Positions 56,522 to 64,000 of a DNA stretch of 64,000 nucleotides are shown piece after piece; the stretch's first letter is position 1, and each line of letters starts with the position of its first letter. Position numbers and translations under genes: made by a program. The stretch is from Candidatus Macondimonas diazotrophica (GTDB lineage: Bacteria > Pseudomonadota > Gammaproteobacteria > UBA5335), in assembly GCF_004684205.1 (NCBI RefSeq), contig NZ_SRIO01000010.1, positions 44,598-108,597 on the forward strand, written 5' to 3'. The notes under the pieces are model-generated. The model worked only from the letters and a program-made list of their open reading frames with translations, made no database searches and was not told the origin of the DNA.

Positions 56522-57795
56522 GCTGCCTCCACTGCCTGGTCGATGGCGCGCGCCAGCAATTCCAGCCCCGCCTGCAGGTCGTCATCCGGAATCGTCAGCG
56601 GCGGAATCAGCTTGATCACTTTTCCACCGGTTCCGCAGGGCCCGATGATCAGCCCCAGCTTGAAACAGTTGCCTGCCACCCGTTTAGCCAGTGCGCCGTC
56701 CCGCAGGTCGATGGCCTGCATCATGCCCTTGCCGCGCACCTGAAACCCGAGACGGCGATAGCGGCTCGCCAGCCCCTGCAGTGCTTCGCGCAGGACCCCG
56801 CCCTTGCGCCGCACCGCGGTCAGCAGTTCCCCATCACGGAAGTACTCGAGCCCGATCCGGCCGGCCACGAACGACAGGTTCTGGCCGCGAAAGGTGCCGG
56901 TGTGCTCACCCGGCGACCAGTGTGCATCGTGTTCCGGCTTGACCAGATTCATGGCAATCGGTGTACCGAAGCCGCCCAGTCCCTTGGCCAGGCAGACGAT
57001 GTCGGGCGCCAGACCCATGCCGTCGAAGCTGAAGTAATTTCCGGTCCGGCCGCAACCGGCCTGGATGTCGTCGATGATGAACAAGGCACCGAGATCACTG
57101 GCCAGCTGCTGAACGCCCTGGAGCCAGACTTCGCTGGCGACATTGACGCCACCCTCGGCCTGGATCGCCTCCACCACGAACGCGGCCGGTGGCGCCAACC
57201 CGGAGGACGAATCCTGGAAACGCGCCCGCAACGCGTTCAGCGAATCCATGCCGCAACCCAGCTGGCAATCGGCACACGGGGTCTCGCACCCGAACGGCAC
57301 ATGCATGACATGGTTCAACGGCACACCCGCCGCGCCGCGGAAATAGCTGTTCGCCGTCAGCGCCAGGGAACCTAGCGTCATGCCGTGGAAGCCCTTGTGA
57401 AAGGCCACCACGTTTGGACGACCGGTGACCCGCCGCGCCAGTTTCAGGGCGGCTTCCACCGCATTGGTCCCAGTGGGCCCCATGAACTGCAGACGATGAT
57501 CCCAGCCGCGCGGCTGCAGGATCACCTCGACGAAGGTTTCGATGAATGCACGCTTGGCCTGCGTGTACATGTCGAGGCTGTGGGTGATGCCATCCTGCTG
57601 GATGTATTCCACAATCGCCGCTTTCATGCGCGGATTGTTGTGCCCGAAGTTCAGTACCCCGGCACCCGCAAAGAAATCGATGAATGACTTGCCCTGCTCG
57701 TCCCCCTGCCGAGCATTCGAAGACGACACGAACACCGTGGGGTAGGCGCGGCAGTACCCGCGAATCTCCGACTCCCAACGCCCAAACACTTCCAT
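56518..57795 (-). CDS. doeD: Diaminobutyrate transaminase of ectoine catabolism (DoeD)
   Basis: A 425-residue class III aminotransferase, close to EctB, with PLP lysine Lys271 in CLAKGLGGFGTP and DDIQAGCGRTG before it. In this operon it should convert diaminobutyrate to aspartate semialdehyde (DoeD) rather than make ectoine (EctB); no ectA or ectC is nearby. A group of four cysteines at 170, 174, 177 and 181 is unusual to my eye. GAGGAGG precedes the ATG at 57795. Confidence 0.85.
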   Translation of the reverse strand: MEVFGRWESEIRGYCRAYPTVFVSSSNARQGDEQGKSFIDFFAGAGVLNFGHNNPRMKAAIVEYIQQDGITHSLDMYTQAKRAFIETFVEVILQPRGWDHRLQFMGPTGTNAVEAALKLARRVTGRPNVVAFHKGFHGMTLGSLALTANSYFRGAAGVPLNHVMHVPFGCETPCADCQLGCGMDSLNALRARFQDSSSGLAPPAAFVVEAIQAEGGVNVASEVWLQGVQQLASDLGALFIIDDIQAGCGRTGNYFSFDGMGLAPDIVCLAKGLGGFGTPIAMNLVKPEHDAHWSPGEHTGTFRGQNLSFVAGRIGLEYFRDGELLTAVRRKGGVLREALQGLASRYRRLGFQVRGKGMMQAIDLRDGALAKRVAGNCFKLGLIIGPCGTGGKVIKLIPPLTIPDDDLQAGLELLARAIDQAVEAA

Positions 57796-57857
57796 CTTTC
57801 GGCCTCCTCGGTCAGTGACGCGGTCCCCGGGTGATCCGGATTCGCTCAGGATGCCGG

Positions 57858-59045
57858 TCAATCCGGCACCGGAGCACCGGCCAGTCGTGCATAGACCCGG
57901 CCCATGTGCCGAATCAAATGATCGTTGAACACGTAGCGTGGGCTGTGACAGGGCAGGTCATGGCCCGCGCCATCATCCGCCCCCACCAGGGCGTAGGCAC
58001 CTGGAATCTCTTTGAGGTAATAGCTGAAGTCCTCGCTGGCCATGATCGGCAGCAAGGTGTCCTGGCACTGCCATTGGGCGCCGAACTCCTCGGCCAGCGC
58101 CGTGCGGTACGCCCCGGCGGCCGTGGCGTGGTTGATGGTGGCGCCATAGCGCGGCAACACCGTCACCTGGGCCTCGACGCCATAGGCCCGGGCGGTTTCC
58201 ATGGCAGTGCTGTGAATCAGCGCCTCGACTGTCGGGCGATACCCGTCGCGCGCCAGCCGGATGCTGCCGCCGATGCTTGCCTGATCGGGAATGACGGTTT
58301 CGGCGCTTCTGGCATCGATACTCGTCACGCTGACCACGGCCGCGGCCTGGGGAGGCAGCCGCCGGCTCACCAGCTGTTGCAGCGACAGGGTAATGGCGGA
58401 TGCCGCCAGCACCGGATCCCGACATTTTTCCGGCTGGCTGGCGTGCCCGCCCTGCCCCATCACCCTGATCTGGAAGGTTCCGTTGGCCGACATCACCGGG
58501 CCATCGGGACACACGGCCTTGCCGTAAGGAATCGCGGGCCAGTTGTGCCAGCCGTAGATACAGGACACTCCTTGCAGTGCGCCGTCCTCGATCATGCGTC
58601 GCGCGCCGTGGCCGCCTTCCTCGGCCGGCTGGAACAACACCACCACCGGGGCAGGCAACCGGTCCTCGTGCTTTTTCAGCCACCAGAGTGCGGCAAACAG
58701 GGTTGCTGTATGGCCATCGTGGCCGCAGGCATGCATACACCCGATGTGCTCGGAGCGGTAATCCACCGCAGCCTGTTCGTGAATAGGCAGGGCATCAATG
58801 TCGGCCCGCAGGGCAATGGGATCGCCGCTGGCATTGGGCGCCAAAGTGGCCACGGTGCCGGTATCGGCACATTCGCGCCAGCGGATGCCCGCGGCGCTGA
58901 GATGCTCGCGGATGATGATTGCCGTGCCCCGCTCGTGCCAAGGCAACTCGGGGCGCCGGTGCAGTGCATGACGCAGCTGCACCGCAGATTCCAACAGGCT
59001 CCCCCAGCTCTGGGTGGCTATGTTGTCCTGTGTCACATCGACCAT
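57858..59045 (-). CDS. doeB2: M20-type N-acetyl-diaminobutyrate deacetylase (DoeB2-like)
   Basis: A 395-residue M20D amidohydrolase with metal motif GCMHACGHDGH (Cys107, His109), the acid pair QPAEEGG (Glu142, Glu143) and a later ATTACHED-type dimerization domain typical of hippurate/indole-acetyl hydrolases. Position as first gene of the doe operon suggests it removes the acetyl group from N-acetyl-diaminobutyrate, the role of unrelated DoeB elsewhere. The ATG at 59045 marks where family similarity begins; the frame is open upstream without similarity. The ribosome site is weak. Confidence 0.8.
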   Translation of the reverse strand: MVDVTQDNIATQSWGSLLESAVQLRHALHRRPELPWHERGTAIIIREHLSAAGIRWRECADTGTVATLAPNASGDPIALRADIDALPIHEQAAVDYRSEHIGCMHACGHDGHTATLFAALWWLKKHEDRLPAPVVVLFQPAEEGGHGARRMIEDGALQGVSCIYGWHNWPAIPYGKAVCPDGPVMSANGTFQIRVMGQGGHASQPEKCRDPVLAASAITLSLQQLVSRRLPPQAAAVVSVTSIDARSAETVIPDQASIGGSIRLARDGYRPTVEALIHSTAMETARAYGVEAQVTVLPRYGATINHATAAGAYRTALAEEFGAQWQCQDTLLPIMASEDFSYYLKEIPGAYALVGADDGAGHDLPCHSPRYVFNDHLIRHMGRVYARLAGAPVPD

Positions 59046-59157
59046 GGCCACATGATGACCACAGATAAAAGGCCCTGACAAGGCAATGCTTTGCTGAGCC
59101 GACCGGCGGAAACCCGAATCCTGTGGACGTGCCACTTCGGCCCCGAAAAAACCGGCA

Positions 59158-59196
59158 ACCAGAATGGGGCGAGCGCACCAGAATGGGGCAGCGAGC
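59158..59196. repeat. Direct repeat pair, possible insertion-sequence end
   Basis: ACCAGAATGGGGCGAGCGC at 59158-59176 is followed directly by ACCAGAATGGGGCAGCGAGC at 59177-59196. Repeated GCCCCATTCTGG blocks recall the multi-repeat ends of IS21-family elements, but no transposase gene or second end was found. Confidence 0.45.
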
Positions 59197-60032
59197 CGCC
59201 AAGGATCACTGAATTTCCGGTAAGATTGGCCACAATCCAGGCATCCCGATTCGGACCCGCCCCTCAACTTGGCGGACAGCGCGCCCGAGTCCAGCGGGCA
59301 TGCCATGGCATGGGGAATTCTTCCGATACGAGACCTCACCCGACCGATCAGCCCACGGATCGGTAAGCGACCATGGCGTGAATATTGCTTGGCCGCAGCG
59401 CGCCGAAAACGACACGGTCCATGCCGGCAATCGGCAGACGGCCCAAGTCGCCGCATCACCATTGGCATTCAGGGCCGTGTTGCGCGCCAAACCCGGTCGG
59501 ACGCGCTGGACCGGCACCGCGGCCGGCCATCCCGATGGGCTTCGACACCCCTCACCGAATCTGGCGCGTATCCGCGTGCGAGACGCACTCGTCGCCGGAG
59601 CAATGGGGCAGAGCCCGGTCTTTACCGGAATCTACGTTGAACTTGCGGGAGCCGTTTCGAGAATTCGAGAATGGGGCCTTCCCCGCTCCGGGTGGGTTCG
59701 TCCCCGCCCGCCAACGCGCTGGCCGTCTCACCAGACTGCGGGGCCCCTACTCGGAGGCGGTTTGAAGGGTTCCGCTCCCGTCGCGCTACGGCGAAAGCAC
59801 GCTGAAAACGGCGGCCGTTCATGGTGCCTTGTCGGCGATGATCGGGCGGCGGGCGTTAACTCATGTGGCCAACGCAACCCGGGAAGAATCGAGATCAACT
59901 GAGAGCCGACGCATCGTTGTGCTCTGTTGGCCGCATAAACACCGCCTACGGGATTCGCAGGAACGGATTTTCAAGCGATTCCACGCTGTTCCGTCCCGCG
60001 CGCAATAGCCAGACGCACGCCGAGCTTCGCAC

Positions 60033-60288
60033 TCACGGCTCCCGATCATCGCTGAGCATGATCTGCTCCATGAACGCATCGGACGCGGGAATCGTAAAAG
60101 CAAGGTTGCCGTGACTCGGGCCGAAATCGATGTCATCCTCGATACTTGGTCCGTGACCGTCAGGGCGCACAGGCCCGATGGGCAGCCGCTTTGGCTGGAT
60201 CGGTTCGAAACAGCCTCAACCAGACGTGGCCGCAGCGCGCCGCATTTTCAGGGAAAGAGAATCGTCCGGATCGAAATCAAACGGATGT
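60033..60288 (-). pseudogene. Interrupted open frame of unknown family
   Basis: On the minus strand a frame reads DFDPDDSLSLKMRRAAATSG, a TGA at 60216-60218, then FEPIQPKRLPIGPVRPDGHG and on to SDAFMEQIMLSDDREP and a stop at 60033. The protein-like composition on both sides of one stop suggests a decayed gene end. I do not recognise the family. Confidence 0.3.
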
Positions 60289-60427
60289 TACCCCCATGGT
60301 GAGCACCCCCAATTGATCGGAATACCGCCTGACTTCGGAGAAGTGGCGATCCTCTCGATCCCGAGAGTCAGCGCTGCCCGTGTCAATGGGTCACGACATC
60401 ATCGTGTTCCGCCGTGTCAATCCGTGG

Positions 60428-61012
60428 TTATGGCGATACCGGAATCGCATCCAGCGCCTCGCTGACCACCTCTCGAAGTTCCTCGAGGCTGTAGCCGTCT
60501 CGCGCCTGGATGGCCAAGCCCTGCATGACCGCAACGATGTAACGCGATAATCTTTGCGCACGCACCGGCCCGACCCACTGACACAATTTTGCCGCCAACA
60601 GCTCGCGGAACGCTCGGCGCCGCTGCGCCAGCTCATGCGCCAGATCGGCATGATCCGGATGGCTGGCGATCATGCCGGTGTTGAGCATGCAGCCAATTTC
60701 GCCTTTGGGGTCGACCAGACCTTGCGCCGTTCCCTCCAGCAGCAGGCGCACCGCCTCGCGAAGAGACAGGGCTTCATCCATGAACGAAAGGTCAGAGGCG
60801 CCACGCATTGCGGCGTAACGATCCAGCGCCTCCCGATAGAGCGACGCCTTGTTGCCGAATGCAGCGTACAGACTGGGCGCGGCGACGCCCAGTGCGGTGG
60901 TGAGCTGCTGAAACGAGACCCCTTCATAGCCGTGACGCCAGAAGAGCCGCATCGCCGTTTCCAATGCGGCGTCCCGGTCGAAGCGTCGTGGCCTGCCTCC
61001 TGATCGTTTCAT
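60428..61012 (-). CDS. TetR/AcrR-family regulator
   Basis: A 194-residue repressor-type protein with an N-terminal helix-turn-helix (ALETAMRLFWRHGYEGVSFQQLTTALGVAAPSLYAAFGNKASLYREAL, about 15-62) and a TetR C-terminal ligand domain containing EIGCMLNTGMIA. It is divergent from the SDR gene with a palindrome between them, so it probably represses both. Start 61012 or 61024. Confidence 0.85.
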   Translation of the reverse strand: MKRSGGRPRRFDRDAALETAMRLFWRHGYEGVSFQQLTTALGVAAPSLYAAFGNKASLYREALDRYAAMRGASDLSFMDEALSLREAVRLLLEGTAQGLVDPKGEIGCMLNTGMIASHPDHADLAHELAQRRRAFRELLAAKLCQWVGPVRAQRLSRYIVAVMQGLAIQARDGYSLEELREVVSEALDAIPVSP

Positions 61013-61021
61013 GCCCTGTTC

Positions 61022-61087
61022 CATAATTATCATTAAATAACCTTTGACAGAGCCAGTCAACGAACCCATAATTTAATGACCATTAAA
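61022..61087. promoter_or_regulatory. Candidate TetR operator region
   Basis: TTTAATG-AC-CATTAAA (61072-61087) is a perfect 16-base palindrome. A second CATTAAAT at 61031-61038 is the exact inverse complement of ATTTAATG at 61071-61078, with a weaker partner half-site at 61022-61028. The two sites lie 50 bases apart in the TetR/SDR divergent gap. Confidence 0.55.
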
Positions 61088-61105
61088 CAACATGGAGGTA
61101 TTCCC

Positions 61106-61897
61106 ATGTCGTCAGCCAATCCCATCGCCGTCGTGACCGGTGCGTCCTCCGGAATCGGCGCCGTCTATGCCGATCGACTCGCCAGTCGCGGCCATGATCT
61201 CGTGCTGGTCGCCCGCAGAATGGAACGACTGCACCAGCTGGTGCACACCCTGTCCGCGGCGCACGGCATCGCAGCCCATCCGATGCAGGCCGATCTCACA
61301 ACCGAAGCCGGACTTGGCCGGGTCGAAGACCTGCTGCGCACCGACGAGCGGATCGGGCTTCTGGTGAACAACGCTGGCAACGGCAAGCTCTGCAGCACCG
61401 CAGACATGTCGGACGCGGACGCAGCGGCAACGATCGCGCTCAACGTCGTCGCTCCCACCCGGCTCACCCGCGCGGTTCTTCCGGCCTTTCTGAAACGCCG
61501 CTCTGGCGCAATCATCAACATTGCGTCGGTCATGGCCTTCCACGCGCTTCCGGTCACGACACTCTATAGCGCCACGAAAAGCTACGCGCTGATGTTCACG
61601 CGTGGGCTTCAGGAGGAACTGGCGAATACCGGCGTGCGGGTTCAGGCCGTACTGCCCGCTGGCACGGCCACCGAATTCTACGATCAAGCCGGCATTCCCC
61701 TGTCGGCGTTCGATCCCGCGGTGGTAATGACGACCGAGCAGCTGGTCGATGCGGCGCTTGCCGGTTTCGATCAGGGTGAGGCAGTCACGCTCCCCTCGGT
61801 CCACGACACCAGCGTCTGGACCACTTACGAGCAGGCCCGGTCCGCTCTATTCGGCGCCACGCAGGTCGGAACGCCAGCGCCCCGGTACGTGGCGTAA
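61106..61897 (+). CDS. Short-chain dehydrogenase/reductase
   Basis: A 263-residue Rossmann-fold oxidoreductase of the DltE/YqjQ-like group with cofactor motif TGASSGIG, the NNAG motif, catalytic Ser in NIASVMAF and YSATK (Tyr, Lys). Substrate unknown. GGAGGT at 61094-61099 selects the ATG at 61106 over an ATG at 61076 that lies in the operator. Likely controlled by the divergent TetR. Confidence 0.88.
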   Translation: MSSANPIAVVTGASSGIGAVYADRLASRGHDLVLVARRMERLHQLVHTLSAAHGIAAHPMQADLTTEAGLGRVEDLLRTDERIGLLVNNAGNGKLCSTADMSDADAAATIALNVVAPTRLTRAVLPAFLKRRSGAIINIASVMAFHALPVTTLYSATKSYALMFTRGLQEELANTGVRVQAVLPAGTATEFYDQAGIPLSAFDPAVVMTTEQLVDAALAGFDQGEAVTLPSVHDTSVWTTYEQARSALFGATQVGTPAPRYVA

Positions 61898-62406
61898 AGC
61901 CGCCACCGCAATGGATGCGACGCTCGGACTCGGCGCAGACCGGGCGTCGCCGTGCCGGTGATGCGCACGTCGAAGACTCGCCCATTGGCCTTGTGGACAT
62001 CGCCACTCACCAGCGCGGATCATGTAAGGCGCTTCGTGTCATGCGGACAACAACGCCAGACCGAAGCCCTCTTCCCGTGCCCAGGTGGTGCGCGACCTTG
62101 GCGACTGCTCGATGTGCAGTCGCTCGGCGGCGTGAAGTCTTTAGCGCGTCGCCTGAGATAAGGCGCAGGGAAGCTCAGCAGATTCCATGGGCCGCTCCGC
62201 GAGGTCACGAATAGCCTGTTCGATCTCTAGGCATTCAGCGGCATTTACCCGTTGAGACGAAAAAGGCTCGGCTGCTTTGTCTTTGAATGGCGCGTGCCAT
62301 CGGCAGCGTTGTCGGTCGATCGAAAGAACCTCGGCGCTTCACGGATCAAGCACCGGGCAGGCGGTGGGCTGTGTGGATGCCCCGTTCTCGGTCATGGTGG
62401 TACACG
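61898..62406. other. Gap after the SDR gene
   Basis: About 500 bases without an intact gene. It contains the LysR relic listed separately; the rest shows nothing I can assign. Confidence 0.55.
62044..62135 (-). pseudogene. Relic of a LysR-type DNA-binding domain
   Basis: On the minus strand a short frame reads RLHAAERLHIEQSPRSRTTWAREEGFGLALL, which parallels the LysR helix-turn-helix (GRAAERLHIEQSPLSRAIRxLEEELGxxLF). Stops lie on both sides and no ligand domain is found. Confidence 0.45.
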
Positions 62407-62717
62407 TCAGGCCGAACGGTGCTCATGCACCCGAATTGGCGGCACGATCTTATCCTTCAGCTCGCGCGACGCGACGCGCATGTCGCATTCCGTTTGCAGG
62501 GTCATCCGGAATCGCGCGTCCATGCCGAAGTGGATGACCAAGCGCAGCGCAGTATCGGCGGTGATGGGACAGCGGCCGTTGACAGGTTCAACGATGCGGC
62601 TGGGTGAGACGTCGATGTCTGCCGCGAGTTGGCAGGCGGTGATGCCCCTCAGCTTCATGAATGCTTCCAGCAGGATTTCGTCGAGAAATTCCGCAATTGC
62701 CTGCTCCTCGTGGTAGC
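62407..62717 (-). CDS. HigA-like antitoxin, possibly degraded
   Basis: The frame reads EFLDEILLEAFMKLRGITACQLAADIDVSPSRI...CPITADTALRLVIHFGMDARFRMTLQTECDMRVA, the XRE-type HigA pattern (EILLEEFLKPLGIT...ITADTALRL...FW.NLQ..YDL). HigA is the antitoxin of HigBA modules and a DNA-binding autorepressor. No good start codon precedes the domain; the frame continues without a stop from the HigB relic. The first internal ATG is at 62658, inside the domain. Confidence 0.6.
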
Positions 62718-62898
62718 CAGCTGATGTGCGCCGTCCTCTCCTTTCAGCCGAAACACAGAGACACCACGGGTCGTTGGATCCGGACGCTGTGCCGCCGCTT
62801 GGGGTTGCCCGCCAGCGCTTCAACCGAGTTGCCGGGAGGAACCCTAACCCTCAGGCTGGCCAACTCGGTGCCTCTTGCAGCTGCAACAGTACCGGCAA
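62718..62898 (-). pseudogene. HigB toxin relic (frameshifted)
   Basis: Minus-strand pieces LRVRVPPGNSVEALAGNPKRRHSVRI and, in the next frame, NDPWCLCVSAERRGRRTSAGYHEE parallel the HigB C-terminus (LRxPPGNRLEALKGDRKGQHSIRIN DQWRLCFRW...YH). The N-terminal half is not recognisable. One frameshift and missing catalytic context make it inactive. Confidence 0.6.
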
Positions 62899-63059
62899 TT
62901 TCACCCTAAGAAGCGCGCATCTTTTTCTGGCGCGGGAGATGAAGCGATTTGCGTGGCAGCAACTCTGGCAACACCATCATCAATCAATCCGAAGGATACG
63001 GGACTGGGAATGCTGCATCAGCGACACATTTACAGCCTGACGGGTCAATCCCACAGTGG

Positions 63060-63471
63060 CTACGGGTGCTCCCCTGCTCTCTCCTGTTCCCAGAATCGCT
63101 GCATCGCTTCAAACGTCTTTCGCTGTGCATCCAAAACCCTTGCTATGTCAGCAGACTCTGGGGCAAGACAGAATCCAGCTACGGCTACCTCGACCCCTCG
63201 CGGCACAGCTAGCCAATCTTTTAGCAAAGGTTGCCAGTAGGCTATCCCAATAGCCTAACGGACGAGAGTCAGGCGTTTCAATTTTGCGCAGGGCGTCGTG
63301 CATGACCAACCCCGCAGTCCGCTTGACGTCATCCCATCGCACCGGGATGCTCCAGCCAGCATCACGGATACCACCTGGACTCCGCATATCGGGACGAACA
63401 ACAGCTACCGACACCCTATCGACCGTACCGAACCCGAAGATCCTGTGATCAACACGATCGCCTTCCTCCAA
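63060..63471 (-). pseudogene. Conserved hypothetical gene with one frameshift
   Basis: The first part, from a TTG at 63471, reads EEGDRVDHRIFGFGTV...SPGGIRDAGWSIPVRWDD and on to GYWDS. In the next frame it continues YWQPLLKDWLAVPRGVEVAV and ends DAQRKTFEAMQRFWEQERAGEHP at 63060. The join near 63245 needs a one-base shift. The parts fit one family of uncharacterised proteins I recall (GDRVxHxxFGxGTV ... YWxxQWQPLLKxWLA ... FEAMxRFWEEE). Function unknown; a sequencing error is possible. Confidence 0.6.
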
Positions 63472-63554
63472 ATGGGCACTCTTGGTTGCTGATCACAACG
63501 GTTTTCCTTCTTCAAATTCGGTCGTAGAGGTGGCGCCCTCCCCCGTAACGGCCA

Positions 63555-64000
63555 CTACACACGTACCGGAAGGGTGACCTTCGGCTGAATGGGCACAAGC
63601 GTCTTCGCGTAAGCGCGCAAGATGTCGTTGTAAAGGTCTGCGTGCTTGGGTGCCTCAACGGTAATGATCAAGGCGTAGCGGATCTTCTCGGCGCTCGTCG
63701 TCGGCCCACCAGCTTCGCGTGCGTTGTAGTGGATGTCGAACACAGGGTTGTCGAGACTACTGCCCCGCATGGACTTATTGCCGTGCAGAACCGTCTCCCA
63801 CTTGCCCATGTCGGAACGGCGCTCCTTCTCTGTGGCGTACTTCTTCATGTCGAAAAACCCCTTCGTTTCGGCGTTGGCTTTACCTTTCTTCATCTTCTTG
63901 TCGCTGGGTCGAAACACGATCTCCAAGCCTGCCCTCGTATATGCAACAGCATCCTGCGGGTCTGTCGGCGAGGCATAGCAGAAAGTCGCCTTCAAGCGGA
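63555..64000 (-). CDS. C-terminal part of a likely S8 (subtilisin-like) peptidase, cut by the window end
   Basis: About 148 codons are present; the frame is open to the window edge, so the N-terminal part with the catalytic triad is missing. The segment LKATFCYASPTDPQDAVAYTRAGLEIVFRPSDKK and the DNPVFDIHYNAR and EKIRYALIITVE strands resemble the C-terminal beta domain of large S8 peptidases that are often encoded beside an AAA ATPase. This is recall of family style, not a search result. The frameshifted hypothetical gene lies downstream on the same strand. Confidence 0.5.
   Translation of the reverse strand, partial: RLKATFCYASPTDPQDAVAYTRAGLEIVFRPSDKKMKKGKANAETKGFFDMKKYATEKERRSDMGKWETVLHGNKSMRGSSLDNPVFDIHYNAREAGGPTTSAEKIRYALIITVEAPKHADLYNDILRAYAKTLVPIQPKVTLPVRV

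Larger units (their letters stand above)
59046..60427. other. Low-coding stretch upstream of the doe operon
   Basis: About 1.4 kb with no credible intact gene on either strand. It should hold the doe promoter. It also has a pair of direct repeats and an interrupted minus-strand frame (both listed). The frames of 60-200 codons present lack family resemblance, consistent start sites or normal codon patterns. Confidence 0.6.

Noticed and set aside
56518..57795. Reading the aminotransferase as EctB and the locus as ectoine synthesis
   Set aside because: No ectA or ectC is present, and the neighbours are ectoine hydrolase, a deacetylase and an aldehyde dehydrogenase, which fit breakdown.
59158..59196. 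A complete insertion sequence in the gap upstream of the doe operon
   Set aside because: No transposase frame and no matching far end or target duplication were found; only the repeat pair is reported.

Overview
The window is GC-rich chromosomal DNA from a gammaproteobacterium. It carries the gamma-type tol-pal-cpoB-queE-queC-tRNA-Lys block, a ruvC-ruvA-ruvB cluster with yebC, divergent rluD/bamD and an alpha-ketoglutarate dehydrogenase operon. A complete ectoine-degradation operon suggests a halophilic or halotolerant lifestyle, or use of ectoine as food. A lone AmoC/PmoC-type copper monooxygenase subunit points to a lineage with ammonia, methane or hydrocarbon oxidizers. A Chromatiales or Ectothiorhodospiraceae-like relative is my guess from gene content only; there is no rRNA gene to settle it.

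Layout. 1-5.3 kb: MOSC protein fragment, wrbA, pgeF-rluD facing bamD, a nitroreductase and a methanethiol methyltransferase-like gene. 5.3-6.9 kb: tRNA-Thr, a decayed capA-like gene, a DUF3775 gene. 7-11 kb: methionine-salvage genes mtnB-mtnC-mtnD, purT and an rRNA pseudouridine synthase. 11.1-12.8 kb: stand-alone amoC/pmoC with its own terminator, then a PagL-like deacylase. 13-18.5 kb: isocitrate dehydrogenase fused to a CBS pair, Nudix, Hsp15, a chalcone-isomerase-like protein, an M48/TPR lipoprotein and tRNA-Lys. 18.6-25.5 kb: queC, queE, cpoB, pal, tolB, tolA, tolR, tolQ, ybgC. 25.9-32.2 kb: a GlrK/QseG/GlrR-type two-component system wedged between ruvB and ybgC, then ruvB, ruvA, ruvC, yebC. 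32.2-40.8 kb: YfaZ-like protein, relA, and lpdA/sucB/sucA. 41.3-45.6 kb: PilZ-like protein, thioesterase, ABC exporter and small membrane proteins.

45.7-50.7 kb is the most unusual part. Five tightly packed minus-strand genes encode (in transcription order) a protein that joins the FAD/NAD and BFD [2Fe-2S] part of assimilatory nitrite reductase NirB to a di-heme b-type membrane domain, a membrane-anchored c-type cytochrome with 11 candidate haems, a Tll0287-like mono-haem protein, a small cytochrome c and a single-domain globin. A 15-bp hairpin with a T7 tract sits 22 bases before the first start codon and looks like a leader attenuator. I read the set as a predicted transmembrane electron-transfer system, possibly for nitrogen-oxide chemistry; I know of no described system with this composition.

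51-59 kb: mutS, then the minus-strand doeB2-doeD-doeA-doeC operon, which would take ectoine to aspartate. 59-64 kb has low coding density: a TetR/SDR pair around a palindromic operator, decayed LysR and HigB pieces with a HigA-like frame, a frameshifted hypothetical gene, and the end of a likely S8-type peptidase that runs off the window.
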